Source: Alcaligenaceae bacterium (GTDB lineage Bacteria; Pseudomonadota; Gammaproteobacteria; Burkholderiales; Burkholderiaceae_B). Taken from it: a stretch of 49,385 nt of DNA. The stretch's first letter is position 1. Every line of letters starts with the position of its first letter. A model generated the notes under the pieces. The model was not told where the DNA came from and made no database searches. It saw only the letters and a program-made list of their open reading frames with translations. This document shows positions 40,508-48,770 of the stretch, piece after piece. Made by a program: the position numbers and the translations under genes. The stretch lies in the NCBI GenBank assembly GCA_947484295.1, contig CANKOW010000003.1, forward strand, positions 1 to 49,385, written 5' to 3'.

Positions 40508-41788
40508 TCAAGCAATGCACTGAAACGCTTTAGTAAAAAAGTCAGAGGTACCAAAGTTGCCAGACTTCAAGGTGATGTGCAAGGTCTTGCCAGACACCGC
40601 AGTGTTACCGGCACACCAAGGTATGCCAGGGTCAATCTGCGCGCCAATTTGTAATTGCGTCATGCCCAAGGCTTGCACGACAGCACCAGAGGTTTCGCCT
40701 CCAGCGACGATTAACTGACCGACGCCTTGTCGTACCAAGCCGACGGCAATACCTGCCAAGGTTTGCTCAACCAGTTGGCCAGCTCTTTGCACACCAAGCT
40801 TATCTTGAATGCTTTTGAGTGCCTCGGGCTCGGCGGTTGAATACACCAACACGGGTCCCTTAGCGAGATGCGTTTGGCACAAGGCAAGCACCTCATTCAC
40901 CACCTGCTCAACGGCCTGTGTCCCTTTCTGCAAACGCCAGGGATCCACTGAAATGACTGGCAGACCCGTTGAACGAAACGCCGCGACCTGCGCATTTGTG
41001 GCACGCGAGCAACTGCCAGAAATAATTGCCTGTAAACCGGCGGTGGGAGGCAAGCAAGACGCCTGCGCATTGGGCGCAATACCAAAATTAGCGGGTAAGC
41101 CAATCGCCACACCTGAGCCTGCGGTCACCAAGGGCATATCCGACAGCGCCGCGCCCAAGCGCAGTAAATCAGCGTTGTTCACGGCGTCAACGACTGCAAT
41201 GGCCACCCCCTCGGCGCGCAGGGCTGCGATACGAGCACGGATCGCGGCTTCGCCCTGCGCGACCACGGTGTAGTCAATCAGGCCAACCTGATGGCGAGTT
41301 TGAGGTGTTAGCACACGCACCAGATTTGGATCGGTCATGGGGGTAAGCGGATGATCTTGCATACCACTTTCGTGGAGCAGCACTGAGCCCACGAATAGGT
41401 AGCCCTTAAAAACGGTGCGCCCTGCATCTGGAAATGCCGGCGTTGCAATCGTAAAGTCGGTTTGCAAGGCAGCCATCAAAGCGACGGTGACTGGGCCAAT
41501 ATTGCCTGTTGCCGTCGAATCAAACGTTGAGCAGTATTTGAAATAAATTTGCTGGGCGCCTTGCGCCTGCAGCCATTGCAACGCAGCGACCGACTGCGCA
41601 CAAGCCTGCTCGGGTTCAATCGTGCGCGACTTAAGCGACACCACCACGGCATCAACCTCAGCTTGAAGTGGTTGCGTGGGCACCCCGATGGTCTGCACCA
41701 CTCGCATCCCCGCGCGCACGAGGTTATTGGCCAGATCAGTCGCGCCAGTGAAGTCGTCGGCAATGCAGCCAAGTAAGATTTTTTTCAT
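40508..41788 (-). CDS. otnK: Four-carbon acid sugar kinase (3-oxo-tetronate kinase, OtnK)
   Basis: This 426-residue protein of the DUF1537/four-carbon acid sugar kinase family starts at the ATG at 41788, giving the family N-terminus KKILLGCIADDFTGATDLAN. It has the YFKYCSTFDSTATGNIGPV segment near 85, SGSCSRATNAQV near 270 and the nucleotide-binding GGETSGAVVQALG near 375. OtnK phosphorylates 3-oxo-tetronate, after which OtnC decarboxylates it to dihydroxyacetone phosphate. Its position directly upstream of the OtnC-like and denD genes on the same strand supports this pathway. No isomerase (OtnI) gene is seen nearby. Confidence 0.9.
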   Translation of the reverse strand: MKKILLGCIADDFTGATDLANNLVRAGMRVVQTIGVPTQPLQAEVDAVVVSLKSRTIEPEQACAQSVAALQWLQAQGAQQIYFKYCSTFDSTATGNIGPVTVALMAALQTDFTIATPAFPDAGRTVFKGYLFVGSVLLHESGMQDHPLTPMTDPNLVRVLTPQTRHQVGLIDYTVVAQGEAAIRARIAALRAEGVAIAVVDAVNNADLLRLGAALSDMPLVTAGSGVAIGLPANFGIAPNAQASCLPPTAGLQAIISGSCSRATNAQVAAFRSTGLPVISVDPWRLQKGTQAVEQVVNEVLALCQTHLAKGPVLVYSTAEPEALKSIQDKLGVQRAGQLVEQTLAGIAVGLVRQGVGQLIVAGGETSGAVVQALGMTQLQIGAQIDPGIPWCAGNTAVSGKTLHITLKSGNFGTSDFFTKAFQCIA

Positions 41789-41960
41789 GTTGTACGCAGA
41801 CAAGATTGAATAGAGCTTGAGGTCAAAGTATAGCCTCGGGTATTCCCCCGTCACAGCTGACCGAAAATTTGTCAAAATTAGCTAAACTAAACTAAATAAA
41901 TAGACACCTCGCTGCGGTTGTTGCATTGCAAAATAACCCTAGGCACGGAGACAAAACACT

Positions 41961-42665
41961 ATGACGGCCATCATCTTTACTCCACGTATTCTCTATCTCA
42001 GCCAAAGTCTCGAAGCGGTTCGGGTGCAGCTTGCCGGCGTTCGCCTGACGCGAGCCGCCGCGAGCCCCTTGCGCGATGACATCTCAACCGACGAAATCTT
42101 GCCGCAACCGATCACGGTGCATTGCGATGAGGCGCTTGGACGTTATCCGTATACGGGCTACACCGTTGCTGGCCATCAGCCGATCGGCGTTGGCGCAATT
42201 CAACAGGCGCAAATTGAAGTGGTGGTGGGTGGCAAACGCTATGGCAAGGGTAGTTCACGTGAAGACAGCCCAGTTGCTGAGCAAGCGGCTGGGGTGCGTT
42301 TAATCATCGCCGAAAGTTTTGAACACATCTATCGACAAAATGCCGACAATCTTGGGCTGTTCACCTCGACCAATTTTGCTTTGCTCGAGCGTATCACTCG
42401 CGGCCAGGCCATCGAACTTGAAGAGCTTCTCGAAGGGCGCGATGCCGTTGCCGCAGCAAGGGTAAGTTGGTGTCATTTGCAGAACAGCAAACGAGCCATT
42501 TAGCCTGAAGACAGCAACACCAACAGCGGCGGCTATCTCATCGCCAGCCATCGCAAAGTACGAAAAAACGGTGAGTGGAGCCAATTTCGCTTAAGCGCAG
42601 AGAGAAAAGTATGGGTGCTAGACTGGCAGGCTCACCAACTTGCGAGCGCGCTCGCGTCCCGTTAG
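41961..42665 (+). pseudogene. Truncated isopropylmalate-isomerase/aconitase-like protein, chimeric remnant
   Basis: Residues 1 to about 168 (41961 to roughly 42465) match the N-terminal swivel domain of a fused 3-isopropylmalate-dehydratase-like protein: LRDDISTDEILPQPITVHCD, GRYPYTGY, YGKGSSREDSPVAEQAAG and YRQNADNLGLFTSTNFALLE. The large aconitase domain that should follow is missing. Instead the frame runs into an unrelated sequence (WCHLQNSKRAI), hits TAG at 42501-42503, and continues open to 42665 with a coherent-looking tail (GGYLIASHRKVRKNGEWSQF). This looks like a deletion junction joining two gene fragments. A short 180-residue product could still be made, but enzymatic function without the cluster-binding domain is unlikely. 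Confidence 0.75.
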
Positions 42666-42702
42666 CATTGGGATTATCTATCACTTACAGGAACACACTT
42701 GC

Positions 42703-43815
42703 ATGAGCCAGCTTTTTACTCCCCTCCAAGTCGGCCCACTTAAATTGGCCAATCGCATCATTGTTGCCCCGATGTGCCAATACATGGCCGACGAGGGGCT
42801 CGCGACGGACTGGCACACCATCCACCTTGGCCAAATGGCGCTATCCGGTGCTGGCCTGCTGATTATTGAAGCCACTGCGGTCGAAGCTGTTGGTCGAATC
42901 ACCCACGGCTGTCTGGGTTTGTATTCAGATGCACACGAAACGGCGATAAAAAAAGTCATTGATTCTGTGCGCAAGTACTCGTCGGTGCCCATCATGATCC
43001 AGTTGGGTCACGCGGGCCGTAAAGCCTCAAGTTATCGCCCCTGGGAGGGAGGTCAATTGCAAACTCCGGCAAACGGCGGCTGGGAGGTTGCTGGTCCCTC
43101 TGCGCTCCCGCAGCTTCCAAACGAAGCGGCGCCAAAAGCCTTTGAGCCAGCCGACTTAAAGCGTATTCTTCAAACCTTTGTTGATGCCGCCAAACGTTCA
43201 GTGCGCATCGGTTTTGATGGCATTGAGTTGCATAGCGCGCACGGTTATCTGTTGCATCAGTTTTTATCCCCGATTGCCAACCAACGCACGGACGAGTACG
43301 GCGGATCGCTTGAAAATCGCATGCGGTTTCCGCTTGAGGTCTTCAAAGCCGTGCGCGACGTCACACCGGCCAACGTGTGCTTGGGTCTGCGTATTTCAGG
43401 CACAGACTGGGTCGAAGGCGGCTGGACAGCCGAAGACAGCATTGTGTTTGGTCGAGCAATCAAAGCGCTCGGCTGCGATTTTATCGACGTCTCAAGCGGC
43501 GGTGTATCACCCAAGCAACAAATCACGCTTGGGCCAAAATACCAAGTACCCCTCGCCACGCAAATTAAAAAAGGCACTGGCTTGCTCACGATGGCTGTTG
43601 GCTTAATTACTGAGCCTCAAGAGGCTGAAGACATCATCGTGAATGGCGAGGCCGATATGGTAGCGCTTGCGCGTGGCATGCTGTACGACCCACGCTGGCC
43701 CTGGCATGCTGCAGCACAACTTGGCGCTCAAGTGCAAGTCGCCAAGCCTTACTGGCGCTCGCAGCCACGTGGGCTCAGTACTTTGTTTGGTGACATTAAA
43801 CAGGGCGGACGCTAA
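42703..43815 (+). CDS. NADH:flavin oxidoreductase, old yellow enzyme family (YqjM-like)
   Basis: This 370-residue FMN enzyme starts at the ATG at 42703 (MSQLFTPLQVGPLKLANRII). It carries the YqjM-type Cys25 in APMCQYMA, the substrate-binding histidines in HSAHGYLLHQFLSP near 183 and GGSLENRMRFPLEV. The late ARGMLYDPRWPWHAAAQLG and the C-terminal WRSQPRG arginine are features of the thermophilic-like/YqjM class. It reduces activated C=C bonds of enones with NAD(P)H. The physiological substrate is unknown. It is single-domain, in contrast to the fused enzyme at 6547-8538. It converges on the yajQ gene with a four-base overlap. Confidence 0.92.
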   Translation: MSQLFTPLQVGPLKLANRIIVAPMCQYMADEGLATDWHTIHLGQMALSGAGLLIIEATAVEAVGRITHGCLGLYSDAHETAIKKVIDSVRKYSSVPIMIQLGHAGRKASSYRPWEGGQLQTPANGGWEVAGPSALPQLPNEAAPKAFEPADLKRILQTFVDAAKRSVRIGFDGIELHSAHGYLLHQFLSPIANQRTDEYGGSLENRMRFPLEVFKAVRDVTPANVCLGLRISGTDWVEGGWTAEDSIVFGRAIKALGCDFIDVSSGGVSPKQQITLGPKYQVPLATQIKKGTGLLTMAVGLITEPQEAEDIIVNGEADMVALARGMLYDPRWPWHAAAQLGAQVQVAKPYWRSQPRGLSTLFGDIKQGGR

Positions 43816-44294
43816 TCTCTAAAGTTATTAAACTGCAAAGGTAACTCAACGTCTGCTTTTTTCAGCAACGCGATGGCGTCTTGCAAGTCGTCGCGCTTTT
43901 TACCTGTGATGCGCAATTTTTCACCGGTGATTTGGGTTTCGACTTTGAGTTTGGCTTCTTTAATCGACGCAATCAATTTTTTAGAAATGGGTTGCTCGAT
44001 CCCTTGCTTGATCGTCACCTTTTGACGCGCGCCGCCTAAATTTTCTAGCGGGTCAGCTACATCCAAACACCGAGTATCAATGCCTCGCGCGCTTAACCGA
44101 GCGCGCAAGATGTCTAGCATTTGCTTAAGTTGAAAGGCACTGCCGGCAATTTGCGTCACAACGAACCCTTCAAGCTCAAATTTGGCATCGGTACCCTTGA
44201 AATCAAAGCGCGTGCTGAGCTCACGATTGGCCTGATCCACCGCGTTGGTCAGTTCGTGTTTGTCAACTTCAGAAACAACATCAAAAGAAGGCAT
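43812..44294 (-). CDS. yajQ: YajQ family nucleotide/cyclic-di-GMP-binding protein
   Basis: The 160-residue protein begins PSFDVVSEVDKHELTNAVDQ at the ATG at 44294, preceded by an AGGA site. It contains STRFDFKGTDA near 29 and VTIKQGIEQPISKKLIASIK near 95, ending LQFNNFRD. These are diagnostic of the YajQ/UPF0234 family, whose usual length is about 160. YajQ proteins bind nucleotides, and some bind cyclic di-GMP and alter transcription. The longer in-frame start adds 15 residues with no family match. Confidence 0.95.
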   Translation of the reverse strand: MPSFDVVSEVDKHELTNAVDQANRELSTRFDFKGTDAKFELEGFVVTQIAGSAFQLKQMLDILRARLSARGIDTRCLDVADPLENLGGARQKVTIKQGIEQPISKKLIASIKEAKLKVETQITGEKLRITGKKRDDLQDAIALLKKADVELPLQFNNFRD

Positions 44295-44383
44295 GGCAGT
44301 ATTCCTAGCAAAAGAATTAAGCCACATTTTAAGATACATTAGCCTTAGAATGTCGTGAAGCCCACTTCTACCAAGAGATCTCT

Positions 44384-45247
44384 ATGGCCGACTGCGCCGG
44401 CGTCATCGCCCAACTGTTTATTTATCCAATCAAATCGTGCGCGGGTATCGAAGTCACGCAGGCTCAGCTTACGGCAACCGGCCTGAGCATGGACCGCGAA
44501 TGGATGATCGTCGATCAAGACGGCATGTTTTTAACCCAACGCCAGATCCCGCATATGGTCTGGATCACACCGGCGCTCACGCCTACCGCGTTGACGCTCT
44601 CAGCGCCCGGTGTTGCCCCCTTGAGCATTGCGCTTGAGCTGCCTAGCAGCCCTAAAACTGTAACCGTCTGGCGTGACACGCTCATCGGTGACGACCAGGG
44701 TGATGAGGCTGCACAGTGGCTAGACAGTTATCTTGCCGTGCCCGGTAAACACTATCGCTTGATACGCTTTTCAAAACAGGCGCGCCGCCTCTCGGCACTT
44801 GACTGGACAAAAGGCGTTGAGGCTGTCAATAAGTTTAGTGATGGCTTTGCCGTTCAAGTCGTGACACAAAGCGCTCTTGATGAACTGAATACGCGTTTAA
44901 GAACGCAAGGACACGAAGCCGTCTCGATGTCGCGCTTCAGACCTAATATTGTGCTGGCTCAACTCGAGGCGCACACCGAAGATCATCTCGGTGAGCTCAC
45001 CATTCAAACCACCCAAGGAAGCGCACAACTGCACTTAGTCAAGCCCTGCCCTCGTTGCGCGATTCCGGACATCAACCCAGAGACTGCGATCTCGTCACCC
45101 GAGATCAACGATACCCTTCGCCCGTATCGCACATTAGCGCGAGTCAACGGCGCGATCTGTTTTGGTATGAATGGCATTGTTCACGAGGGCGTTGGGCAGA
45201 TTATCGCGGTTGGTCAAATGGCTGAAGGCAATTTCTCTTTTGATTGA
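44384..45247 (+). CDS. MOSC domain-containing protein (YcbX-like)
   Basis: This 287-residue protein has an N-terminal MOSC beta-barrel domain (AQLFIYPIKSCAGIEVTQAQ, residues about 7-110) and a C-terminal MOSC domain. The conserved cysteine is in KPCPRCAIPDINPETA near 223, followed by LARVNGAICFGMNGIV. MOSC proteins carry or transfer molybdenum-cofactor sulfur, and YcbX is involved in reduction of N-hydroxylated compounds with ferredoxin-like partners. No ferredoxin domain is fused here, unlike E. coli YcbX. It is cytoplasmic and appears to be a single-gene unit. Confidence 0.9.
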   Translation: MADCAGVIAQLFIYPIKSCAGIEVTQAQLTATGLSMDREWMIVDQDGMFLTQRQIPHMVWITPALTPTALTLSAPGVAPLSIALELPSSPKTVTVWRDTLIGDDQGDEAAQWLDSYLAVPGKHYRLIRFSKQARRLSALDWTKGVEAVNKFSDGFAVQVVTQSALDELNTRLRTQGHEAVSMSRFRPNIVLAQLEAHTEDHLGELTIQTTQGSAQLHLVKPCPRCAIPDINPETAISSPEINDTLRPYRTLARVNGAICFGMNGIVHEGVGQIIAVGQMAEGNFSFD

Positions 45248-45373
45248 CGCGCCTCTTTTGAATCACGCTATTCCTTTGATTGACGTTAAGCTCATTCAGT
45301 ACAAAGGGTGTGCTAAAGTCGTTCGAGCGTTTTCTCATCACCTCTCGCTGTGACTTTTAAAAGGATCCAAGTC

Positions 45374-45532
45374 ATGATCATGATGCTGCCCTTTTTAACC
45401 ACTCTCATTGCGATTGGTCTCAGCATGCGCGGGCTACGCCAACAAGCGATTGGCGCCTGGGTCATCTCGTTTATCATTTTTTTGGTCTGGATGAAATATC
45501 ACATGACCGACACACTTAATATTTCGCTGTAG
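45374..45532 (+). CDS. Small membrane protein, DUF5993 family
   Basis: This 52-residue protein starts at an ATG at 45374 with an AGGA eight bases before it (MIMMLPFLTTLIAIGLSMRG). Two hydrophobic segments (about residues 3-18 and 25-41) surround a short basic turn, RGLRQQA, and it ends MTDTLNISL. It resembles the DUF5993 proteins found directly before DsbB-type genes in betaproteobacteria; the family name is from memory. It lies 8 bp before the DsbB-like gene and is very likely co-translated with it, so a helper role in thiol oxidation or membrane insertion is possible but unproven. Confidence 0.75.
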   Translation: MIMMLPFLTTLIAIGLSMRGLRQQAIGAWVISFIIFLVWMKYHMTDTLNISL

Positions 45533-45540
45533 GGGTTGAT

Positions 45541-46113
45541 ATGATCAGCCTCACCAACTCGCGCAATAACCTCACCACCACGGTCTCGACCTGGCTCAAC
45601 CAGTTAGCCTTACTCGCAATTTGTGGCTCACTACTCGCCGCGTTTTTCTATCAAATTGCCTTCAACGAGCTTCCCTGTCCGCTCTGTCAGTTGCAACGAG
45701 TCGCGCTCACATTAGCCGGCATTGGCATGATGTTAAATATTCGTTTTGGCGCTTCAAATGTTCACTATGCAATGATTCTTGCCTCGGCCTTAGTGGGCGC
45801 TGCAACCTCTTTGCGACAAGTTCTTTTGCATATTGCACCAGGCGACCAAGGCTATGGCTCTGCTTTGTTCGGTTTACATTTTTATACTTGGGGCTTCATC
45901 TCTTTTGTCGTGATAATCGCTTTTTGCGCGGTGATGCTTTGTATTGACCGCCATCCGGCCAAACCCTCTAGTCGAAACACCCCAGGGATGATTGTCACAG
46001 CGGTCATTGTTTTATTTTTGATCCTAGCAGCCGCTAATACGATCAGCTCAGTGATGGTTTGCCAGTTTGGCGCTTGCCCAGACAACCCCACTCAATATCT
46101 CTGGAAGTTCTAA
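45541..46113 (+). CDS. DsbB-like disulfide bond formation protein with C-terminal Cys pair
   Basis: This 190-residue inner-membrane protein has the DsbB redox motif CPLC (Cys46 and Cys49) in the first periplasmic loop and QLQRVAL after it. Five hydrophobic segments are visible instead of four. The second Cys pair that DsbB has in its second periplasmic loop is absent there. Instead Cys174 and Cys179 lie in a C-terminal tail (VCQFGACPDNP) after the fifth segment, which would also face the periplasm. It should reoxidise a DsbA-like protein with quinone. It follows the DUF5993 gene and overlaps the leader region of the M23 peptidase gene. Confidence 0.88.
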   Translation: MISLTNSRNNLTTTVSTWLNQLALLAICGSLLAAFFYQIAFNELPCPLCQLQRVALTLAGIGMMLNIRFGASNVHYAMILASALVGAATSLRQVLLHIAPGDQGYGSALFGLHFYTWGFISFVVIIAFCAVMLCIDRHPAKPSSRNTPGMIVTAVIVLFLILAAANTISSVMVCQFGACPDNPTQYLWKF

Positions 46114-46118
46114 GTTTG

Positions 46119-47051
46119 ATGACACTTCGTTTGCTGCGCTACGTTGCCACAACAATCCCCCAGCTTGCCCTGTGTATGTTTTCAACTGGCCTACTGTGTG
46201 GTGCTCAGGCGGCTTCTCTGACCCTTCAAGGCCTGCACCAGCCCGTGCCCGGGGGTGTGGCACTCGTTGCTTTGCCCAGCACCAACCGCACGCCACCCAA
46301 GGTCACGTTTCAGAACAAACCTGTTTTAGTCTTGGCGGACGAACAGCAAGGTTGGGTCGCGGTGGTAGGCCTGCCGCTTGACCTCTCGATAAAGACTCAA
46401 GTGCTCATCGTCACCGAGCAGGGGGTAAACAGCGAGCGCAAGCCTGAGATTAAAGATAAAAGATATCGCGAACCGCAGCCAACAACGAGCGAGATCAAGT
46501 TTGAGGTTATCGATAAGAAATATCGCGAACAGCGGATCACGGTCAGTAATAGCCGTCACGTTAATCCTTTGCCTGACGACATGATCCGTATTACACGCGA
46601 GCTTGAAACACAAAACTCTGCGTATCGGCAGTTCAGTCCAAATGTGCCGAGCAATATTCTTCTTGATAAGCCCGTCAAAGGACCGCTCTCAAGCCCCTTC
46701 GGCCTGAAACGTTTTTTTAACGGCGAGCCCAGAGCCCCGCACTCAGGCTTAGACTTTGCTGTACCAACGGGTACGCCAGTCACAGCGCCCGCTGCCGGCA
46801 AAGTGATCTTGACCGGTGATTATTTTTTTAATGGCAACACCGTATTTTTGGATCACGGACAAGGCTTGATCACCATGTACTGCCACCTGTCTGTGATTGA
46901 CGTCAAGGTGGGAGACACCCTCGCGCGCGGGCAAGTGCTAGGCAAAGTAGGGGCCACTGGTCGAGTCACCGGGGCACACCTGCACTGGAACGTCAGCTTA
47001 AACGATGCCCGCGTCGATCCGGCGATTTTTATCGGGAAATTCAAACCCTAA
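46119..47051 (+). CDS. M23 family metallopeptidase (exported peptidoglycan hydrolase)
   Basis: This 310-residue exported protein has a signal peptide of about 31 residues (ending CGAQA) and a linker. The C-terminal M23 (LytM) domain has zinc ligands His208 and Asp212 in HSGLDF and His289 in HLHW, and the YCHLS histidine near 256. It is expected to cut peptide cross-links in peptidoglycan in the periplasm. The ATG at 46119 is used since it gives a clean signal; a longer frame begins inside the DsbB-like gene. The middle contains a 57-bp tandem duplication giving two copies of a DKRYRE/DKKYRE segment (residues about 113-137). Confidence 0.92.
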   Translation: MTLRLLRYVATTIPQLALCMFSTGLLCGAQAASLTLQGLHQPVPGGVALVALPSTNRTPPKVTFQNKPVLVLADEQQGWVAVVGLPLDLSIKTQVLIVTEQGVNSERKPEIKDKRYREPQPTTSEIKFEVIDKKYREQRITVSNSRHVNPLPDDMIRITRELETQNSAYRQFSPNVPSNILLDKPVKGPLSSPFGLKRFFNGEPRAPHSGLDFAVPTGTPVTAPAAGKVILTGDYFFNGNTVFLDHGQGLITMYCHLSVIDVKVGDTLARGQVLGKVGATGRVTGAHLHWNVSLNDARVDPAIFIGKFKP

Positions 47052-47085
47052 GATATTTATCCGCCGGCATAAGCGGTCGTGAGTT

Positions 47086-47427
47086 TCAAGCATTGGGAGC
47101 GACGTATTCGCCGTATTGATTAGCGGCCTTTTCAGAATCGGTTGCATAAAAAACAATCAACACAATGATCCCGATTATGGTGAAGGCGATGAGTATCCAC
47201 CAACCGGTACGACCGATATCATGCAGACGGCGTACAGTGGCAGCCAGCAATGGCAAAAACAACACCAAACTGACCACACCAGCGATCCCTTCGCCTACAG
47301 CCATTTGCGCGAACCAACTGAGCAGCAAGGTAAACAAATAAAACCACCAAAATTCACTGCGCGTCGCACGACCGCCGAAGGTGGCAAACTTTGAGAGACA
47401 CGTGGTGATTGCTGTTGGAAAATTCAC
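47086..47427 (-). CDS. DUF805 family membrane protein
   Basis: The 113-residue protein is of the DUF805 family, with FATFGGRATRSEFWWFYLF near the N-terminus and LAATVRRLHDIGRTGWWIL in the middle, both family hallmarks. About four hydrophobic segments are predicted. The start is taken as a GTG at 47427 that gives the family start NFPTAITTC, with GAGATTAAA in front; a GTG at 47457 would add 10 residues. The function of DUF805 proteins is unknown. It is convergent with the M23 peptidase gene and divergent from the Bug receptor gene. Confidence 0.88.
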   Translation of the reverse strand: MNFPTAITTCLSKFATFGGRATRSEFWWFYLFTLLLSWFAQMAVGEGIAGVVSLVLFLPLLAATVRRLHDIGRTGWWILIAFTIIGIIVLIVFYATDSEKAANQYGEYVAPNA

Positions 47428-47677
47428 TTTAATCTCAGCTCTAACGTTAGTTGACACTTCCCATTACTATATTACTTTTTAACCCTCTTGCACCAAATTT
47501 TGGCTTAGCCGACGTAATTTCTTGTATATTTAGGAACACTTGGTTGAGACGCGTAAGGCGGTCTGCGCCATGCAGCATGCGTGTACGTGCTGCGCGTCAG
47601 TTCGTAGATTCACACATTAGGTTACCGTCCATGGCAATTAAAACAATATGCGCCTCAGCGCGGGCGCCGGAGATCAC

Positions 47678-48637
47678 ATGAAAGCTCGAATCCTTGCCGT
47701 CCTGGCTGCCCTAGTGCTTAGCGCCAACTGCTCAGCTGCTTTTCCTGAACGGGCGGTGACATTAATTGCACCGTTTCCAGCTGGTGGTGCGGCTGACGTG
47801 ATCGCCCGCTTGCTTGCCAGACAACTTGAACTGCAACTCGGCAAACCGGTGATCGTCGAAAACAAAGCAGGCGCGGGTAGCGTGATTGGCGCGGCTTACG
47901 TCGCCAATGCCAAACCTGATGGCTACACCCTCTTACTTGGTTCAAACTCAACCTTTGTCTTGAACCCGGCTTTAATGGCTCAGATTCCTTACGATGCTGC
48001 GGTTGATTTTGATGCCATTGGCAAAGTCGGTGTGCTCGGTTTAGCGTTACTTGTCAACCCGCAAGTCCCAGCCAAAAACGTTGCAGAACTGATTGCCCTG
48101 ATCCGTGCGAACCCAGATAAATATTCGTATGCCAGTTATGGTAACGGCACCACTTCAAACTTTGCTGGGGCAATGTTTAATTCGATTACCAGCTTGAATG
48201 TGATGCATATCCCTTACAAGGGCAGCACGCCCGCGATGAACGATACGATCGGCGGGCAAGTGCCGATGGCGTATGACACGATTTTAGCGACGACACCGCA
48301 ACATAACGCAGGTCGCGTTCGGGCTCTCGCTGTTACCAGCCTCAAGCGTTCAGCCCTGTTGCCCAATACCCCCACCTTAGCAGAGTCAGGCTTAAAAGAC
48401 TTTAATGTTGTTGCCTGGAATGCTGTTGTCGCACCAAAAGGCTTACCCGCTGATATCAAAGCTGTTTTACAAAAAGCCTTGAAAGCGGTCATTGATGATC
48501 CCGCTGTCGTTGAGAAAATGGCCGCAACGGGCTTTGATATCAGCTGGAACCCCGCTAACGACTGGGCGCAAATGATTCGGTCTGAAATTGCTGAGTCCAA
48601 AGACATAGCAGCCAAAGCAAAAATTAAAATTGAGTAA
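47678..48637 (+). CDS. Bug/TctC family tripartite tricarboxylate transporter receptor
   Basis: This 319-residue periplasmic receptor has a signal peptide (KARILAVLAALVLSANCSAA) and the mature start FPERAVTLIAPFPAGGAADV. VIVENKAGAGSVIGA and KPDGYTLLLGSNSTFVLNP follow. The start is the ATG at 47678, which has GGAG five bases before it; an ATG at 47648 would put extra polar residues before the signal. No linked TctAB genes are seen, as is common for Bug receptors. It is the third Bug receptor of the window and is not close to the other two. The ligand is unknown. The 190 bp upstream contain a weak GCAGCA...TGCTGC inverted repeat. Confidence 0.92.
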   Translation: MKARILAVLAALVLSANCSAAFPERAVTLIAPFPAGGAADVIARLLARQLELQLGKPVIVENKAGAGSVIGAAYVANAKPDGYTLLLGSNSTFVLNPALMAQIPYDAAVDFDAIGKVGVLGLALLVNPQVPAKNVAELIALIRANPDKYSYASYGNGTTSNFAGAMFNSITSLNVMHIPYKGSTPAMNDTIGGQVPMAYDTILATTPQHNAGRVRALAVTSLKRSALLPNTPTLAESGLKDFNVVAWNAVVAPKGLPADIKAVLQKALKAVIDDPAVVEKMAATGFDISWNPANDWAQMIRSEIAESKDIAAKAKIKIE

Positions 48638-48693
48638 AATTTTTGAAGTCCAATCGCGATAAACTCTTTTGCGTTCTGTCAAAATCAGAACCA

Positions 48694-48747
48694 GAATCGG
48701 ACTCGGAATCGGACTCGGACTCGGAATCGGAATCGGAATCAGGCTCA
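48694..48747. repeat. Hexamer tandem array GAATCG/GACTCG
   Basis: Seven perfect hexamers (mixed GAATCG and GACTCG) from 48694 to 48735 and two degenerate ones (GAATCA, GGCTCA) to 48747. The array ends 23 bp before the ATG of the histidine phosphatase gene. Confidence 0.95.
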
Positions 48748-48770
48748 GTTAACGCTTCTTTGGATCGCAC

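Noticed and set aside
47560..47620. GCAGCA...TGCTGC inverted repeat before the third Bug gene as a terminator or operator
   Set aside because: It has a short imperfect stem, no T-run and no related copy elsewhere, so it is too weak to list as a feature.
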